A DNA stretch of 64,000 bases. It comes from Prevotellaceae bacterium HUN156 (GTDB taxonomy: Bacteria > Bacteroidota > Bacteroidia > Bacteroidales > Bacteroidaceae). A program made the translations under genes and the position numbers. Within the stretch, counting starts at the first letter, position 1. Every line of letters begins with the position of its first letter. The notes beneath the pieces are model-generated. The model was not told the origin of the DNA. It saw nothing but the letters and a program-made list of their open reading frames with translations, and searched no databases. The stretch is taken from the NCBI GenBank assembly GCA_900119285.1, contig FPIT01000006.1:117433-181432 (forward strand), read 5' to 3'. Positions 1-6,720 of this stretch are shown in pieces.

Positions 1-1
1 A

Positions 2-54
2 AGAGAAAAGGATTCAAAGCTTTGAGGCAAAAGCTGAAAAGAATCCTGTTCTCT
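2..54. repeat. 14-bp inverted repeat at the window edge
   Basis: Arms at 2-15 and 41-54 match at 13 of 14 positions (AGAGAAAAGGATTC against the complement of GAATCCTGTTCTCT), with a 25-nt loop. There is no T tract after the right arm, so it is not a classic terminator. It could be the end of an unseen upstream gene or the edge of a small element. It directly abuts the 22-bp array that starts at 58. Confidence 0.55.
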
Positions 55-57
55 CCG

Positions 58-145
58 CAATAGTTACTATTTAGCACTTCAATAGTTATTGTTTTGACCT
101 TCAATAGTTATTGTATTGGACATCAATAGTTATTGTATTGCAATG
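58..145. repeat. 22-bp direct repeat, four copies
   Basis: Four contiguous 22-nt units start at 58, 80, 102 and 124. Each begins CAATAGTTA, and units 2-4 contain the dyad CAATA-gt-TATTG. Because 22 bp is close to two helical turns, the dyads lie on one face of the DNA, as in multi-site operators or iterons. No gene for a binding partner can be named from this window. Confidence 0.8.
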
Positions 146-198
146 CTAAAGTGCCACTTTCGCAAGCCCCGATTTGATTGTAGCCTACATCCAAATAG

Positions 199-264
199 TT
201 TGCACGCATAATTCGAAGGGTTTGCACGCATAATTCTCTTTGAATTTACGCATAATCCTCTTGG
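199..264. repeat. Second 22-bp direct repeat, three copies
   Basis: Units start at 199, 221 and 243. The shared core is ACGCATAAT at 204, 226 and 248, exactly 22 nt apart; the first two units share TTTGCACGCATAATTC. It is unrelated in sequence to the array at 58-145 but has the same period and lies about 50 bp from it. The spacer 146-198 contains the perfect dyad AAAGTG-c-CACTTT. Confidence 0.75.
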
Positions 265-296
265 CAAAAAAGGACAGCAAAATAAATTAGAAAAAA

Positions 297-328
297 CTTG
301 CATTTCGCCTAAAAATTTTGTATCTTTG
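297..328 (+). promoter_or_regulatory. Candidate promoter reading into the nested palindromes
   Basis: A -7 box TATCTTTG lies at 321-328 and a -33-like CTTG at 297-300, 20 nt apart, matching the Bacteroidota promoter spacing. Transcription would start near 333 and run through the two palindromes at 362-474 and 511-626, so any product would be a highly folded RNA. The 86-codon reading frame at 326-586 lies across both palindromes and is not convincing as a protein. Confidence 0.4.
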
Positions 329-361
329 CATTTCGATATGAAAGAGCCTGAAAACATACAA

Positions 362-474
362 ACTGCGACACTGCGACAGCGCGACGGCAATTTCCTAAAG
401 ACTCCTCGCGTACCGCATACGCGCATACGCAGTACGCGAAGACTCTTAGATTTTATCTGTCGCAGTGTCGCAGT
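362..474. repeat. Nested palindrome A with octanucleotide arms
   Basis: The outer arms 362-379 and 457-474 are an 18-bp perfect inverted repeat made of tandem octamers (CTGCGACA on the left, TGTCGCAG on the right). An inner pair at 400-413 and 432-445 matches at 12 of 14 positions and ends in CGCGTAC / GTACGCG. The core between them is alternating CGCATACG-type sequence. I see no protein function; it probably folds as a hairpin in DNA or RNA. Confidence 0.8.
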
Positions 475-510
475 GTCGCAAAACAGAATAGAAATAACCT
501 CTCTAAAACT

Positions 511-626
511 GGGTGGAGTGGTGGAGAGGGTGGAGATAAAATCCCAAACCTCATGCGTACCGCGCGCGTATACGCGGTACGCGTAATGTTTTATAGTTAT
601 ACTACACCACTCCACCCTCTCCACCC
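511..626. repeat. Nested palindrome B with octanucleotide arms
   Basis: It has the same plan as palindrome A. The outer arms are three GGTGGAG-type octamers at 511-535 and their complements at 602-626, including a 15-bp perfect match (521-535 with 610-624). The inner arms GCGTACCGCG (555-564) and CGCGGTACGC (573-582) are a perfect 10-bp inverted repeat. The inner stem resembles that of palindrome A while the outer arms differ completely. Confidence 0.8.
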
Positions 627-705
627 AAAGATAATGCAAATCTTTGTTAAAGATTCGGAGAATCGCCCGATTGATAGATAAAATCATCCAGTTCTCAAAA
701 AGGCA

Positions 706-737
706 TTTGGAAGTTGTATCATTTTTTACTAACTTTG
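706..737 (+). promoter_or_regulatory. Promoter of the TPR regulator gene
   Basis: TTTG at 706-709 and TAACTTTG at 730-737 are separated by 20 nt, a full match to the Bacteroidota -33/-7 pattern. The predicted start site near 742 leaves a leader of about 20 nt before the ATG at 761. This supports starting the gene at 761 rather than at the in-frame ATG at 644. Confidence 0.7.
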
Positions 738-760
738 TGTCTTCCAAAGAAAAACAACAC

Positions 761-2500
761 ATGAATAGACTTAAGAATGCAAACCTACTATCAGTCATCA
801 TTTGTGCAATCATTATCATTGCACTCACCTCATGTCACAACTCTTACCCTACACAATTGGTGCAAGCCGATAGCCTATTGCTATGTGGCGATTACGACCA
901 AGTAGATAGCCTTCTTGCAGACTACGATCGTAACCCAAGTAGCAACAAATCATCACGCATGTATCGACAACTGGTGGGTATGGGGCGCTTATTCGTTGAC
1001 GAGGAACTAACCGATAGTAATTTCTCCGTGGTTGACAGTCTCTGTCGCTATTACGACCACAGCTCTACCCCCGATGAATACGCTAAGTCTCTTTGCTTCT
1101 TAGGCGAGATTTATAGAACCATGGGGGACTTTCCGTCTGCTCTTGATAACTTTCTGAAAGGCATTAAGATTGCTAAAGAAAATGAAAGTAGCCGTGTCTC
1201 TTGCTGGCTATACAAAGAGATAGGAGATGTTTATTTCGACCAAAGCATGTTAGCTGAATGCACAAGCTATTATCGCAACTACTACAATATCGCTGTCAGT
1301 AATCGCGACACGTTACGTATGGCATTGGCTTCCTTCCGCATGGGACGTGTCTATACTACATATAATAAGGTTGATAGCATTATCTATTATTACCAAAAGG
1401 CAATAAATTTAGCCCAATACACAGCTCATCCAGAAAATATTGTTCCATACGCCCAAGGTTCTTTGTGCTATATTTATATACAAACTGAGGAGTTTGACAA
1501 GGCTAAGGAACAGATATCAAGAGACTCCCTCTATGATTTTAACTGGGCATATTGGCACTTAGGACAAAACCATACAGACTCTGCCATCTACTATTTCGAG
1601 AAACTTCAAGATAGATACGGATTACCTGTTCATGAAGAAGCTTATCGTTATTTAGCTCAATTAGAAGAGAGCAGAGGCAATATTTCCAAGGCACTATCCT
1701 ATTATAGAGCTTTACCTGCCATAGAAGACTCTATCGCAGCACAATCACGTGTAGAAGAGACCGAGAGAGTCAATGCCCAATTCAATGTCAACCTTTTCAA
1801 ACAAGAACGTGATGATTTGGCTTTTCAAAACCATATATCCAATATTCTTTTAGGCACCATTCTTGTTATAGTTGTTTTAGTAGCTTTTATCGTATTCTAT
1901 GCATGGAGGTTTTATCAGCAAAAGAAGAATGCAGAGATTCTCTTAGAAAGACGTCTGCGACGAGAAAAAGAAAGACAGCATAGGCAAAGCATCAACCAGA
2001 TAGAAGAAAACAAGCAGAAGATTGCCTCTCTTGAACAGCAATTAGCTGAAGCTGTACGGCGAAACGATACGGCAGCTGCAGACAGGATTAAGCTTGACAC
2101 CGAATTGCTGGCATCAGAGAACCAGAATCTCGAAATCCGCCAGCAACGCAGAAATCTTGCTCAGAAAGAATTCCATGAGTCTGAACTCTATGCACACATC
2201 AAGCGACGTGATTGCGAACAAGACTTCCATCTGTCAGAAGCGGAGTGGGAACTGTTGGCCCAGTATATCGATAACATCCATGATGATTTCACCAATCGTC
2301 TGCTCAGGCTCTGCAATATGTCTGAGATGGAACTTCGTGTTTGCTATCTCATTAAGATTGACGTTCCGCCCATTGCTATATCTACTTTGGTATGTAGAAA
2401 TAAAAATGCCATCTCCATGCTTCGCAAGCGCCTTTACGAAAAGATTACCCATCAAGAGGGCAACGCTAAGCAATTGGATGATTTCATCAAACATTTCTAA
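761..2500 (+). CDS. Membrane-anchored TPR protein with C-terminal LuxR-like helix-turn-helix
   Basis: A 579-residue protein of a group common in Bacteroides/Prevotella: an exported TPR sensor region joined through one membrane span to a cytoplasmic DNA-binding end. A lipoprotein-like N-terminus ends in LTSC (Cys25). Residues about 100-320 are helical TPR-type repeats, 360-382 is a hydrophobic span, 385-470 is a charged coiled coil, and 518-560 looks like a LuxR-type helix-turn-helix (MSEMELRVCYLI...). The start at 761 is preferred to 644 because it gives the signal sequence and follows the promoter at 706-737. The target genes are unknown; the neighbouring secreted proteins are possible targets by position only. 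Confidence 0.8.
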   Translation: MNRLKNANLLSVIICAIIIIALTSCHNSYPTQLVQADSLLLCGDYDQVDSLLADYDRNPSSNKSSRMYRQLVGMGRLFVDEELTDSNFSVVDSLCRYYDHSSTPDEYAKSLCFLGEIYRTMGDFPSALDNFLKGIKIAKENESSRVSCWLYKEIGDVYFDQSMLAECTSYYRNYYNIAVSNRDTLRMALASFRMGRVYTTYNKVDSIIYYYQKAINLAQYTAHPENIVPYAQGSLCYIYIQTEEFDKAKEQISRDSLYDFNWAYWHLGQNHTDSAIYYFEKLQDRYGLPVHEEAYRYLAQLEESRGNISKALSYYRALPAIEDSIAAQSRVEETERVNAQFNVNLFKQERDDLAFQNHISNILLGTILVIVVLVAFIVFYAWRFYQQKKNAEILLERRLRREKERQHRQSINQIEENKQKIASLEQQLAEAVRRNDTAAADRIKLDTELLASENQNLEIRQQRRNLAQKEFHESELYAHIKRRDCEQDFHLSEAEWELLAQYIDNIHDDFTNRLLRLCNMSEMELRVCYLIKIDVPPIAISTLVCRNKNAISMLRKRLYEKITHQEGNAKQLDDFIKHF

Positions 2501-2652
2501 AACTTTGTCATTTGTATCTAAAAGCCCGCAAGAAGCCTACAAATTGAATTTGTGAACTTTTTGTGAACTCATTTTCTTGGTATCTTTTTTCATATTTCTG
2601 ATATTTGCAATCGCAAAATAAAAAAACATTCTCTGATTCATAATCAACACAC

Positions 2653-3189
2653 ATGAAAAAAGTAAATTTCATAGTATTCTTGGTCTGCTGCATGATGACC
2701 TGTAACATTATACATGCACAGCAACCTAACGAAGAAAAATACAGGCCAGTATATACAGACCTATTGTTTGTGGCTTCATCTCCCCAGCACCATCTCTTAC
2801 CGATGGCCTTTGATACAAATTTTGGGGTGAGATTGTCTAAAGCACTCTCATTTTTCGCTCACGGAGAATTAGGGTGTGGCTTAAATTACGAAGAAAGTCA
2901 AAAGAATTATTTTGCACATGTAGACTTAGGCGGTGGTATTGCTTACAATCTTGCTGCTATTTCTGGAATGGAAGAAGATTGGCTAGACGGTTTTGAAGTA
3001 AGAGCCATGGTAGCACATACCCTTGGTAAATCAGACTGGCAGTATACGCTTTATGAAGTTGGACTCCAACAAAGTATTGTTAAGAATCAGTTACCTGTAA
3101 TGGGTATCGGCTTTCGGCACTACAGTTCTCATTCAATATCAATGCAAAATATGAATGTAATCTATGTGTCAGTTGGTTTCCGACTATAA
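2653..3189 (+). CDS. Secreted beta-rich protein, probable small outer-membrane barrel
   Basis: 178 residues with a signal peptide cleaved near Ala22-Gln23 (IIHA-QQ). The remainder alternates polar and aromatic residues in short glycine-rich strands and ends in VSVGFRL, an aromatic-rich end typical of outer-membrane beta-barrels. I recognise no catalytic motif. It lies 152 bp downstream of the TPR regulator on the same strand without a clear promoter box, so it may be co-transcribed. Acyloxyacyl hydrolase-like barrels are one alternative but the signature residues were not confirmed. Confidence 0.65.
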   Translation: MKKVNFIVFLVCCMMTCNIIHAQQPNEEKYRPVYTDLLFVASSPQHHLLPMAFDTNFGVRLSKALSFFAHGELGCGLNYEESQKNYFAHVDLGGGIAYNLAAISGMEEDWLDGFEVRAMVAHTLGKSDWQYTLYEVGLQQSIVKNQLPVMGIGFRHYSSHSISMQNMNVIYVSVGFRL

Positions 3190-3194
3190 CACAG

Positions 3195-3243
3195 ATCAGG
3201 GGACTACCCTGATTCATAGCAACACAGGGGGACTGTCCCCCTG
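3195..3243. repeat. Pair of G/C-rich palindromes
   Basis: Two hairpins in tandem: ATCAGGG...CCCTGAT at 3195-3213, and the perfect 9-bp stem CAGGGGGAC-t-GTCCCCCTG at 3225-3243. Both have the pattern GGGGACT(A/G)-CCC followed by CTGATT. A third relative lies at 4739-4760. The first begins only 6 bp after the preceding stop codon, so these may end or stabilise the upstream transcript. Confidence 0.7.
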
Positions 3244-3351
3244 ATTTACGATTACACCTTCGAAACCAAAGGTGCATTCAAATTGGCAGAAGGTGTTAAA
3301 ATAGAAAAAGGTGCTCATTTAAAGATTATAAATTCAAGAATTAATTATTAA
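3244..3351 (+). pseudogene. Orphan 3' end of a secreted-protein gene
   Basis: After the palindrome an open frame without a start codon reads ...DYTFETKGAFKLAEGVKIEK and continues to a TAA at 3349-3351. It resembles the final beta-strand repeats (pattern GVKIEKGAxLKI) of large Bacteroidota surface proteins. No matching 5' part is present upstream; the palindromes replace it. It is best read as a gene remnant created by deletion or recombination at the repeat. Confidence 0.5.
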
Positions 3352-3362
3352 ATATTATTGCT

Positions 3363-4262
3363 ATGAAAAAGTTGCTTTTTCTTATTATGTTCTTTTATAC
3401 ACAAGTTGGTCTCTTTGCCCAAGAGTATTTCCCAGAAGGTACTAAGTGGACGGAGATAAGACTGGACACGATGAAATATAATAGTTGGTATTCAAAGGTT
3501 GGCGACGAATGGGTGCCAAACTATGAAACAATAGAATACCATGTGCAAGGAGAGTATGAAAATGTAAGGTGGGATCAAGACAATTTATTCAAAAAAGTAT
3601 ATACCAATGGGCCAGAATGGACAGACTCTCTTGCCCTTTTGATTCAAGAGAGGGATGATTGCGTTTGGGTAACAGTATTTTACAACTATGAAGTTGAAAA
3701 TCCTTATGTGTTATGCCCAGCCGAAGCTTATCAATTTGACTGGAGTGTAGGTAAAGGCCTGTATTTTGAGGATATTCTTATGTCAAATGTAACGGATAGT
3801 TACTGTTATCATTATTACTTTGGCATCATCAATGAAATAAAAGAGGGAGACTTCGGTGGGGTAAGACCTTTGAAGTATGTAGACTTGGATGGCAAAGCTC
3901 CTATTAATCCTCAACAACCAGGAAATAGAGATACAGAAGGTGTTCGCATTATTCAAGGAATCGGTGTTGCAGAATGGAAAGATGGCGAGTGTCTTTTTGG
4001 ACCATCAGATCCATATTTTGCTTCATCAATGTATGCCTCCGACAGTCGCCACTATCGTTCTATGCTTGTTCACTTTGAGCGCAACAACGAAGTGCTATAT
4101 GACGTCTGGCCACAAAAAGGTGTAATTGATGGAATAAAATCCATCAACAAGGATAATACACCTGACGAGAATACATTCTACGACCTCCAAGGTCGTCGCC
4201 TTAGCGATAAACCATCCAAAGGCATCTTCATCCAGAATGGCGAGAAGGTCGTGATTAAGTGA
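3363..4262 (+). CDS. Secreted protein with type IX-like C-terminal signal
   Basis: 299 residues. A signal peptide is cleaved around Phe18-Ala19-Gln20. The C-terminus carries the Prevotella signature YDLQGRRL followed by KGIFIQNGEKVVIK, which marks proteins exported by the type IX system or anchored at the surface. The body is rich in Trp, Tyr and Asp with no recognised catalytic motif. Related lineage-specific paralogues are common in Prevotella; the function is unknown. No -33/-7 promoter was seen in the 11 bp after the upstream remnant. Confidence 0.75.
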   Translation: MKKLLFLIMFFYTQVGLFAQEYFPEGTKWTEIRLDTMKYNSWYSKVGDEWVPNYETIEYHVQGEYENVRWDQDNLFKKVYTNGPEWTDSLALLIQERDDCVWVTVFYNYEVENPYVLCPAEAYQFDWSVGKGLYFEDILMSNVTDSYCYHYYFGIINEIKEGDFGGVRPLKYVDLDGKAPINPQQPGNRDTEGVRIIQGIGVAEWKDGECLFGPSDPYFASSMYASDSRHYRSMLVHFERNNEVLYDVWPQKGVIDGIKSINKDNTPDENTFYDLQGRRLSDKPSKGIFIQNGEKVVIK

Positions 4263-4351
4263 GTGAAGAACTGAACTTGTTCAGCTTCTTTCGAGCGTGA
4301 ACGAGCTCGAACAAAGTTCAAGGTTGTAGTAAAGTGAGTGAAGAACTGAAG
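4250..4351. repeat. Partial tandem duplication of a gene end, with hairpin
   Basis: The block AAGTGAGTGAAGAACTGAA, covering the stop codon of the preceding gene, recurs about 75 bp downstream (near 4333-4351). Between the copies is a hairpin with TTCGAGC / GCTCGAA and GAACTTGTTC / GAACAAAGTTC arms. The rest of 4352-4440 shows only AT-rich sequence with a CAGACTATTACAGTCTG dyad (about 4397-4413). Confidence 0.55.
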
Positions 4352-4440
4352 TAAATGTGTAATTTCTCAATCTGTAATTTATATTATGGCAGTGATGCAG
4401 ACTATTACAGTCTGCGTCACTGCATTGCCTAACCTCTAGA

Positions 4441-4472
4441 TTTGGAAGTTTCATCATAATGTTGTATATTTG
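4441..4472 (+). promoter_or_regulatory. Promoter of the 66-residue membrane protein gene
   Basis: TTTG at 4441-4444 and TATATTTG at 4465-4472 are 20 nt apart, a full consensus match. The expected leader is about 22 nt. The presence of its own promoter supports the small gene that follows being real. Confidence 0.7.
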
Positions 4473-4498
4473 CAGACGAAAAACTAAACGCAATAACA

Positions 4499-4699
4499 AT
4501 GAAAAAGACTTTTATTTTGAAAATGCTTAAATGGGCATGGAACATCTTTGAAGCTTGTTCTGTGACATTCTTCCTGTTTTATCTCGTACTGAGCAGAGTA
4601 TTAGATATTAAAATCATGGGATATGTTGCATTTGCCCTCTGTTTGTTATATCCTGCATTATTTCTAATTTCAAAAAAGCTACAATGTAATAAACAATAG
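4499..4699 (+). CDS. Small membrane protein of unknown function
   Basis: 66 residues with a basic N-terminus (MKKTFILKMLKW) and two hydrophobic helices at about 16-32 and 38-56, then a short basic tail. There is no signal-peptidase site and no known family is recognised. It stands alone between a secreted protein and a thioredoxin-like protein and has a well-formed promoter, which argues for expression. Confidence 0.6.
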   Translation: MKKTFILKMLKWAWNIFEACSVTFFLFYLVLSRVLDIKIMGYVAFALCLLYPALFLISKKLQCNKQ

Positions 4700-4738
4700 A
4701 GATGAATCGCATCCACAGTTATATAGTGTTCACAACAT

Positions 4739-4760
4739 AGAAGGGGGGACTATCCCTTCT
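4739..4760. repeat. G/C-rich palindrome, third copy of the GGGGACT family
   Basis: AGAAGGG (4739-4745) and CCCTTCT (4754-4760) form a stem around GGGACTAT, followed by GATTTATTA. The flanks (CACAACATAG before, CTGATTTA after) resemble those of the copies at 3195-3243, suggesting a dispersed element and not independent terminators. It lies 14 bp before the next start codon. Confidence 0.6.
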
Positions 4761-4773
4761 GATTTATTAATCC

Positions 4774-6543
4774 ATGAATAAAATCATCACAACTTTATTT
4801 CTGTCATTTCTTTGTCAGTTCCTGTATGCACAACAGCAGGACCTTGTCAAAGAAATGATAGGGAATGATATCCAAATAAGACAGAAAGCGCATACAGAGA
4901 AACTAATGACAGAATGGTTGAAGGATCTGCCCGTCAGAAACGACACCATCTATGCTATTCTATATGTGCCGATGGACTGTCCACGATGCGAAGCGGCTAT
5001 TACAAACTTTCAAGAGATGCTAAAAGATGTTGATAAGAACCAAGAGCTAATTCTTATCACAGCCTATCCGGACTCTATGCTTGCCAAAGAATACAATCAA
5101 CGAAATGGTTATATTGCAGATGCATATTTATATGATACCACAGAACATTATAAGAAAATCTTGAGGACAAACATACCTGGAGGGTTGATGGGATTACATA
5201 TCTTAAAAATCGACAAGCGTAGTGGCAATCTATTAGCAGGAGGACAATATACTATACTTAACAAACTGTTCGTAAAACAACTGATTGCCTATAAAGACAT
5301 GACAGAAAAAGTGGACACGATAGAGAATAGTAATTCTATAGAAGATAATGTTGACGAGAGTTTCTATACTCGTATCCCCGAGAACATTCCTCTTCTATCA
5401 TCGTATGATAGTCTTCTTTTGGATTCTATAGCCCATGTGTCTACTTTGTTCGACATCCCGCATTTTATAAACGATAATCTGTTTTTTACAGACGTGCTAC
5501 AGAATGGCGTCATGGTCTTTAATCAAGACAAGCACATGTTGAAATACAAGGGTCTGTTACAGGTGGCAGATACGGAAAAGAAGCGGTTTATAGAAGTAGC
5601 TGATAGTGTCTATCAGCATTTTATGAAGCATCACATGCTCTTTTATATTGCATTAGGAGCGAACATGCTGGACGACAAGCATATTGGCATATCCTACTCC
5701 ATACCTAAGGTTGTTAGAGACGGAGCCGAAAATGCATATGGACTATATAACGCCCCTATTATCCTATCACGCAACATCTATGACATGAAGCCCGATTCCA
5801 CCATCGTGTTAGATTTTGACTTGGAGAATGAGAGTTTTTTCTACCAACATTTTACATTTGCAAAACACCAAGACAAGATTGCTGTAGGATGCAAGAAGTT
5901 GACGTGGCCAATGGAGTATGAGCGTGAGGAATATGAGAACGAGACAGACAGGAATCCGTTCTGTCCGCAGTTCTATGACACTGATAATCCTTTTGTCGCA
6001 CTATTCAACACGAATGATGGAAAACTGTATAAACGCTATGGAACACTTGACAAATCGCAGCGAATCAGCTATACGGGGTACTATTTCTCTAACCCCGTCT
6101 TTGCATCCCATAAAGACGAGTTCCTGTACGGAAATGGCAGAGTTGGAAAGGTGTCAATAGTCAACAATACTAATGTTTCGGAGACTCTGTATAGTGTCTT
6201 TGACATAGATACGTCATCCTTTCCACAGACCGACTCAACCATATTCTATACATATGATTGTGTAAGACCTTATAATAAATTCTTCAATCGCTGCATTACA
6301 GACGTTAAGTTTGACAAAAACAACATCTATTGTATTATAAAATATGCACTACCCGATAGCGACAAAGGAGCAAGATATGTATATGCCATCGTGGATAGAA
6401 AGAGCAGAAAGGTAAGAGAATACGCTTTTCCCATTACAAGCGAAACGATAATAGGTGTTGGACTTCGTGACGATAATAACAGAATAACTCCATTCCTGCT
6501 AACAAAAGACAGAATAAACACTAAGATTCAATTATATCGTTAA
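4774..6543 (+). CDS. Exported thioredoxin-like / beta-propeller-like protein
   Basis: 589 residues with a signal peptide to about residue 19 (FLYA-QQ). Residues 55-130 resemble a thioredoxin fold with the motif CPRC at 69-72 (YVPMDCPRC), placed like the TlpA/thioredoxin active site. The rest, from about 190, is beta-rich and repetitive with DSIAH, DNPFVALF and FDIDTSSF segments, as in Bacteroidota 6-bladed propeller lipoproteins. The function is unproven; a periplasmic thiol-redox or sensing role is inferred from the CxxC motif alone. It follows the small membrane gene on the same strand. Confidence 0.55.
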   Translation: MNKIITTLFLSFLCQFLYAQQQDLVKEMIGNDIQIRQKAHTEKLMTEWLKDLPVRNDTIYAILYVPMDCPRCEAAITNFQEMLKDVDKNQELILITAYPDSMLAKEYNQRNGYIADAYLYDTTEHYKKILRTNIPGGLMGLHILKIDKRSGNLLAGGQYTILNKLFVKQLIAYKDMTEKVDTIENSNSIEDNVDESFYTRIPENIPLLSSYDSLLLDSIAHVSTLFDIPHFINDNLFFTDVLQNGVMVFNQDKHMLKYKGLLQVADTEKKRFIEVADSVYQHFMKHHMLFYIALGANMLDDKHIGISYSIPKVVRDGAENAYGLYNAPIILSRNIYDMKPDSTIVLDFDLENESFFYQHFTFAKHQDKIAVGCKKLTWPMEYEREEYENETDRNPFCPQFYDTDNPFVALFNTNDGKLYKRYGTLDKSQRISYTGYYFSNPVFASHKDEFLYGNGRVGKVSIVNNTNVSETLYSVFDIDTSSFPQTDSTIFYTYDCVRPYNKFFNRCITDVKFDKNNIYCIIKYALPDSDKGARYVYAIVDRKSRKVREYAFPITSETIIGVGLRDDNNRITPFLLTKDRINTKIQLYR

Positions 6544-6596
6544 TCTAAATTCTTATAGTTGAATCACCGGGATAGGTCTTTGATTCCATGTATATT

Positions 6597-6628
6597 AGGG
6601 GACTTTTCATTATACCCATAAGTCCCCT
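6597..6628 (+). terminator. Hairpin terminator-like sequence
   Basis: A perfect 9-bp inverted repeat, AGGGGACTT (6597-6605) and AAGTCCCCT (6620-6628), lies 54 bp after the stop codon at 6543. No long T run follows immediately, so termination is inferred from position. Confidence 0.5.
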
Positions 6629-6660
6629 TACCCTACTTATCTCTTTTTCTGGTTAAAAAG

Positions 6661-6692
6661 TTTGCGTATTTGTTTGATATTTCGTATATTTG
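6661..6692 (+). promoter_or_regulatory. Promoter of the C10 protease gene
   Basis: TTTG at 6661-6664 and TATATTTG at 6685-6692, 20 nt apart, match the Bacteroidota consensus. The start codon (6721 or 6730) lies about 25-35 nt after the predicted start site. Confidence 0.7.
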
Positions 6693-6720
6693 CCCGCAAA
6701 TATATAACAAAAACCTGTAA

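Noticed and set aside
58..264. CRISPR array
   Set aside because: Repeats are contiguous 22-mers without unique spacers, and no cas gene is present.
326..586. 86-codon open frame in the structured 5' region
   Set aside because: It lies across two long palindromes; its codons are dictated by the octamer repeats and it has no recognisable domain. The promoter in front of it is better explained by a structured RNA or by chance.
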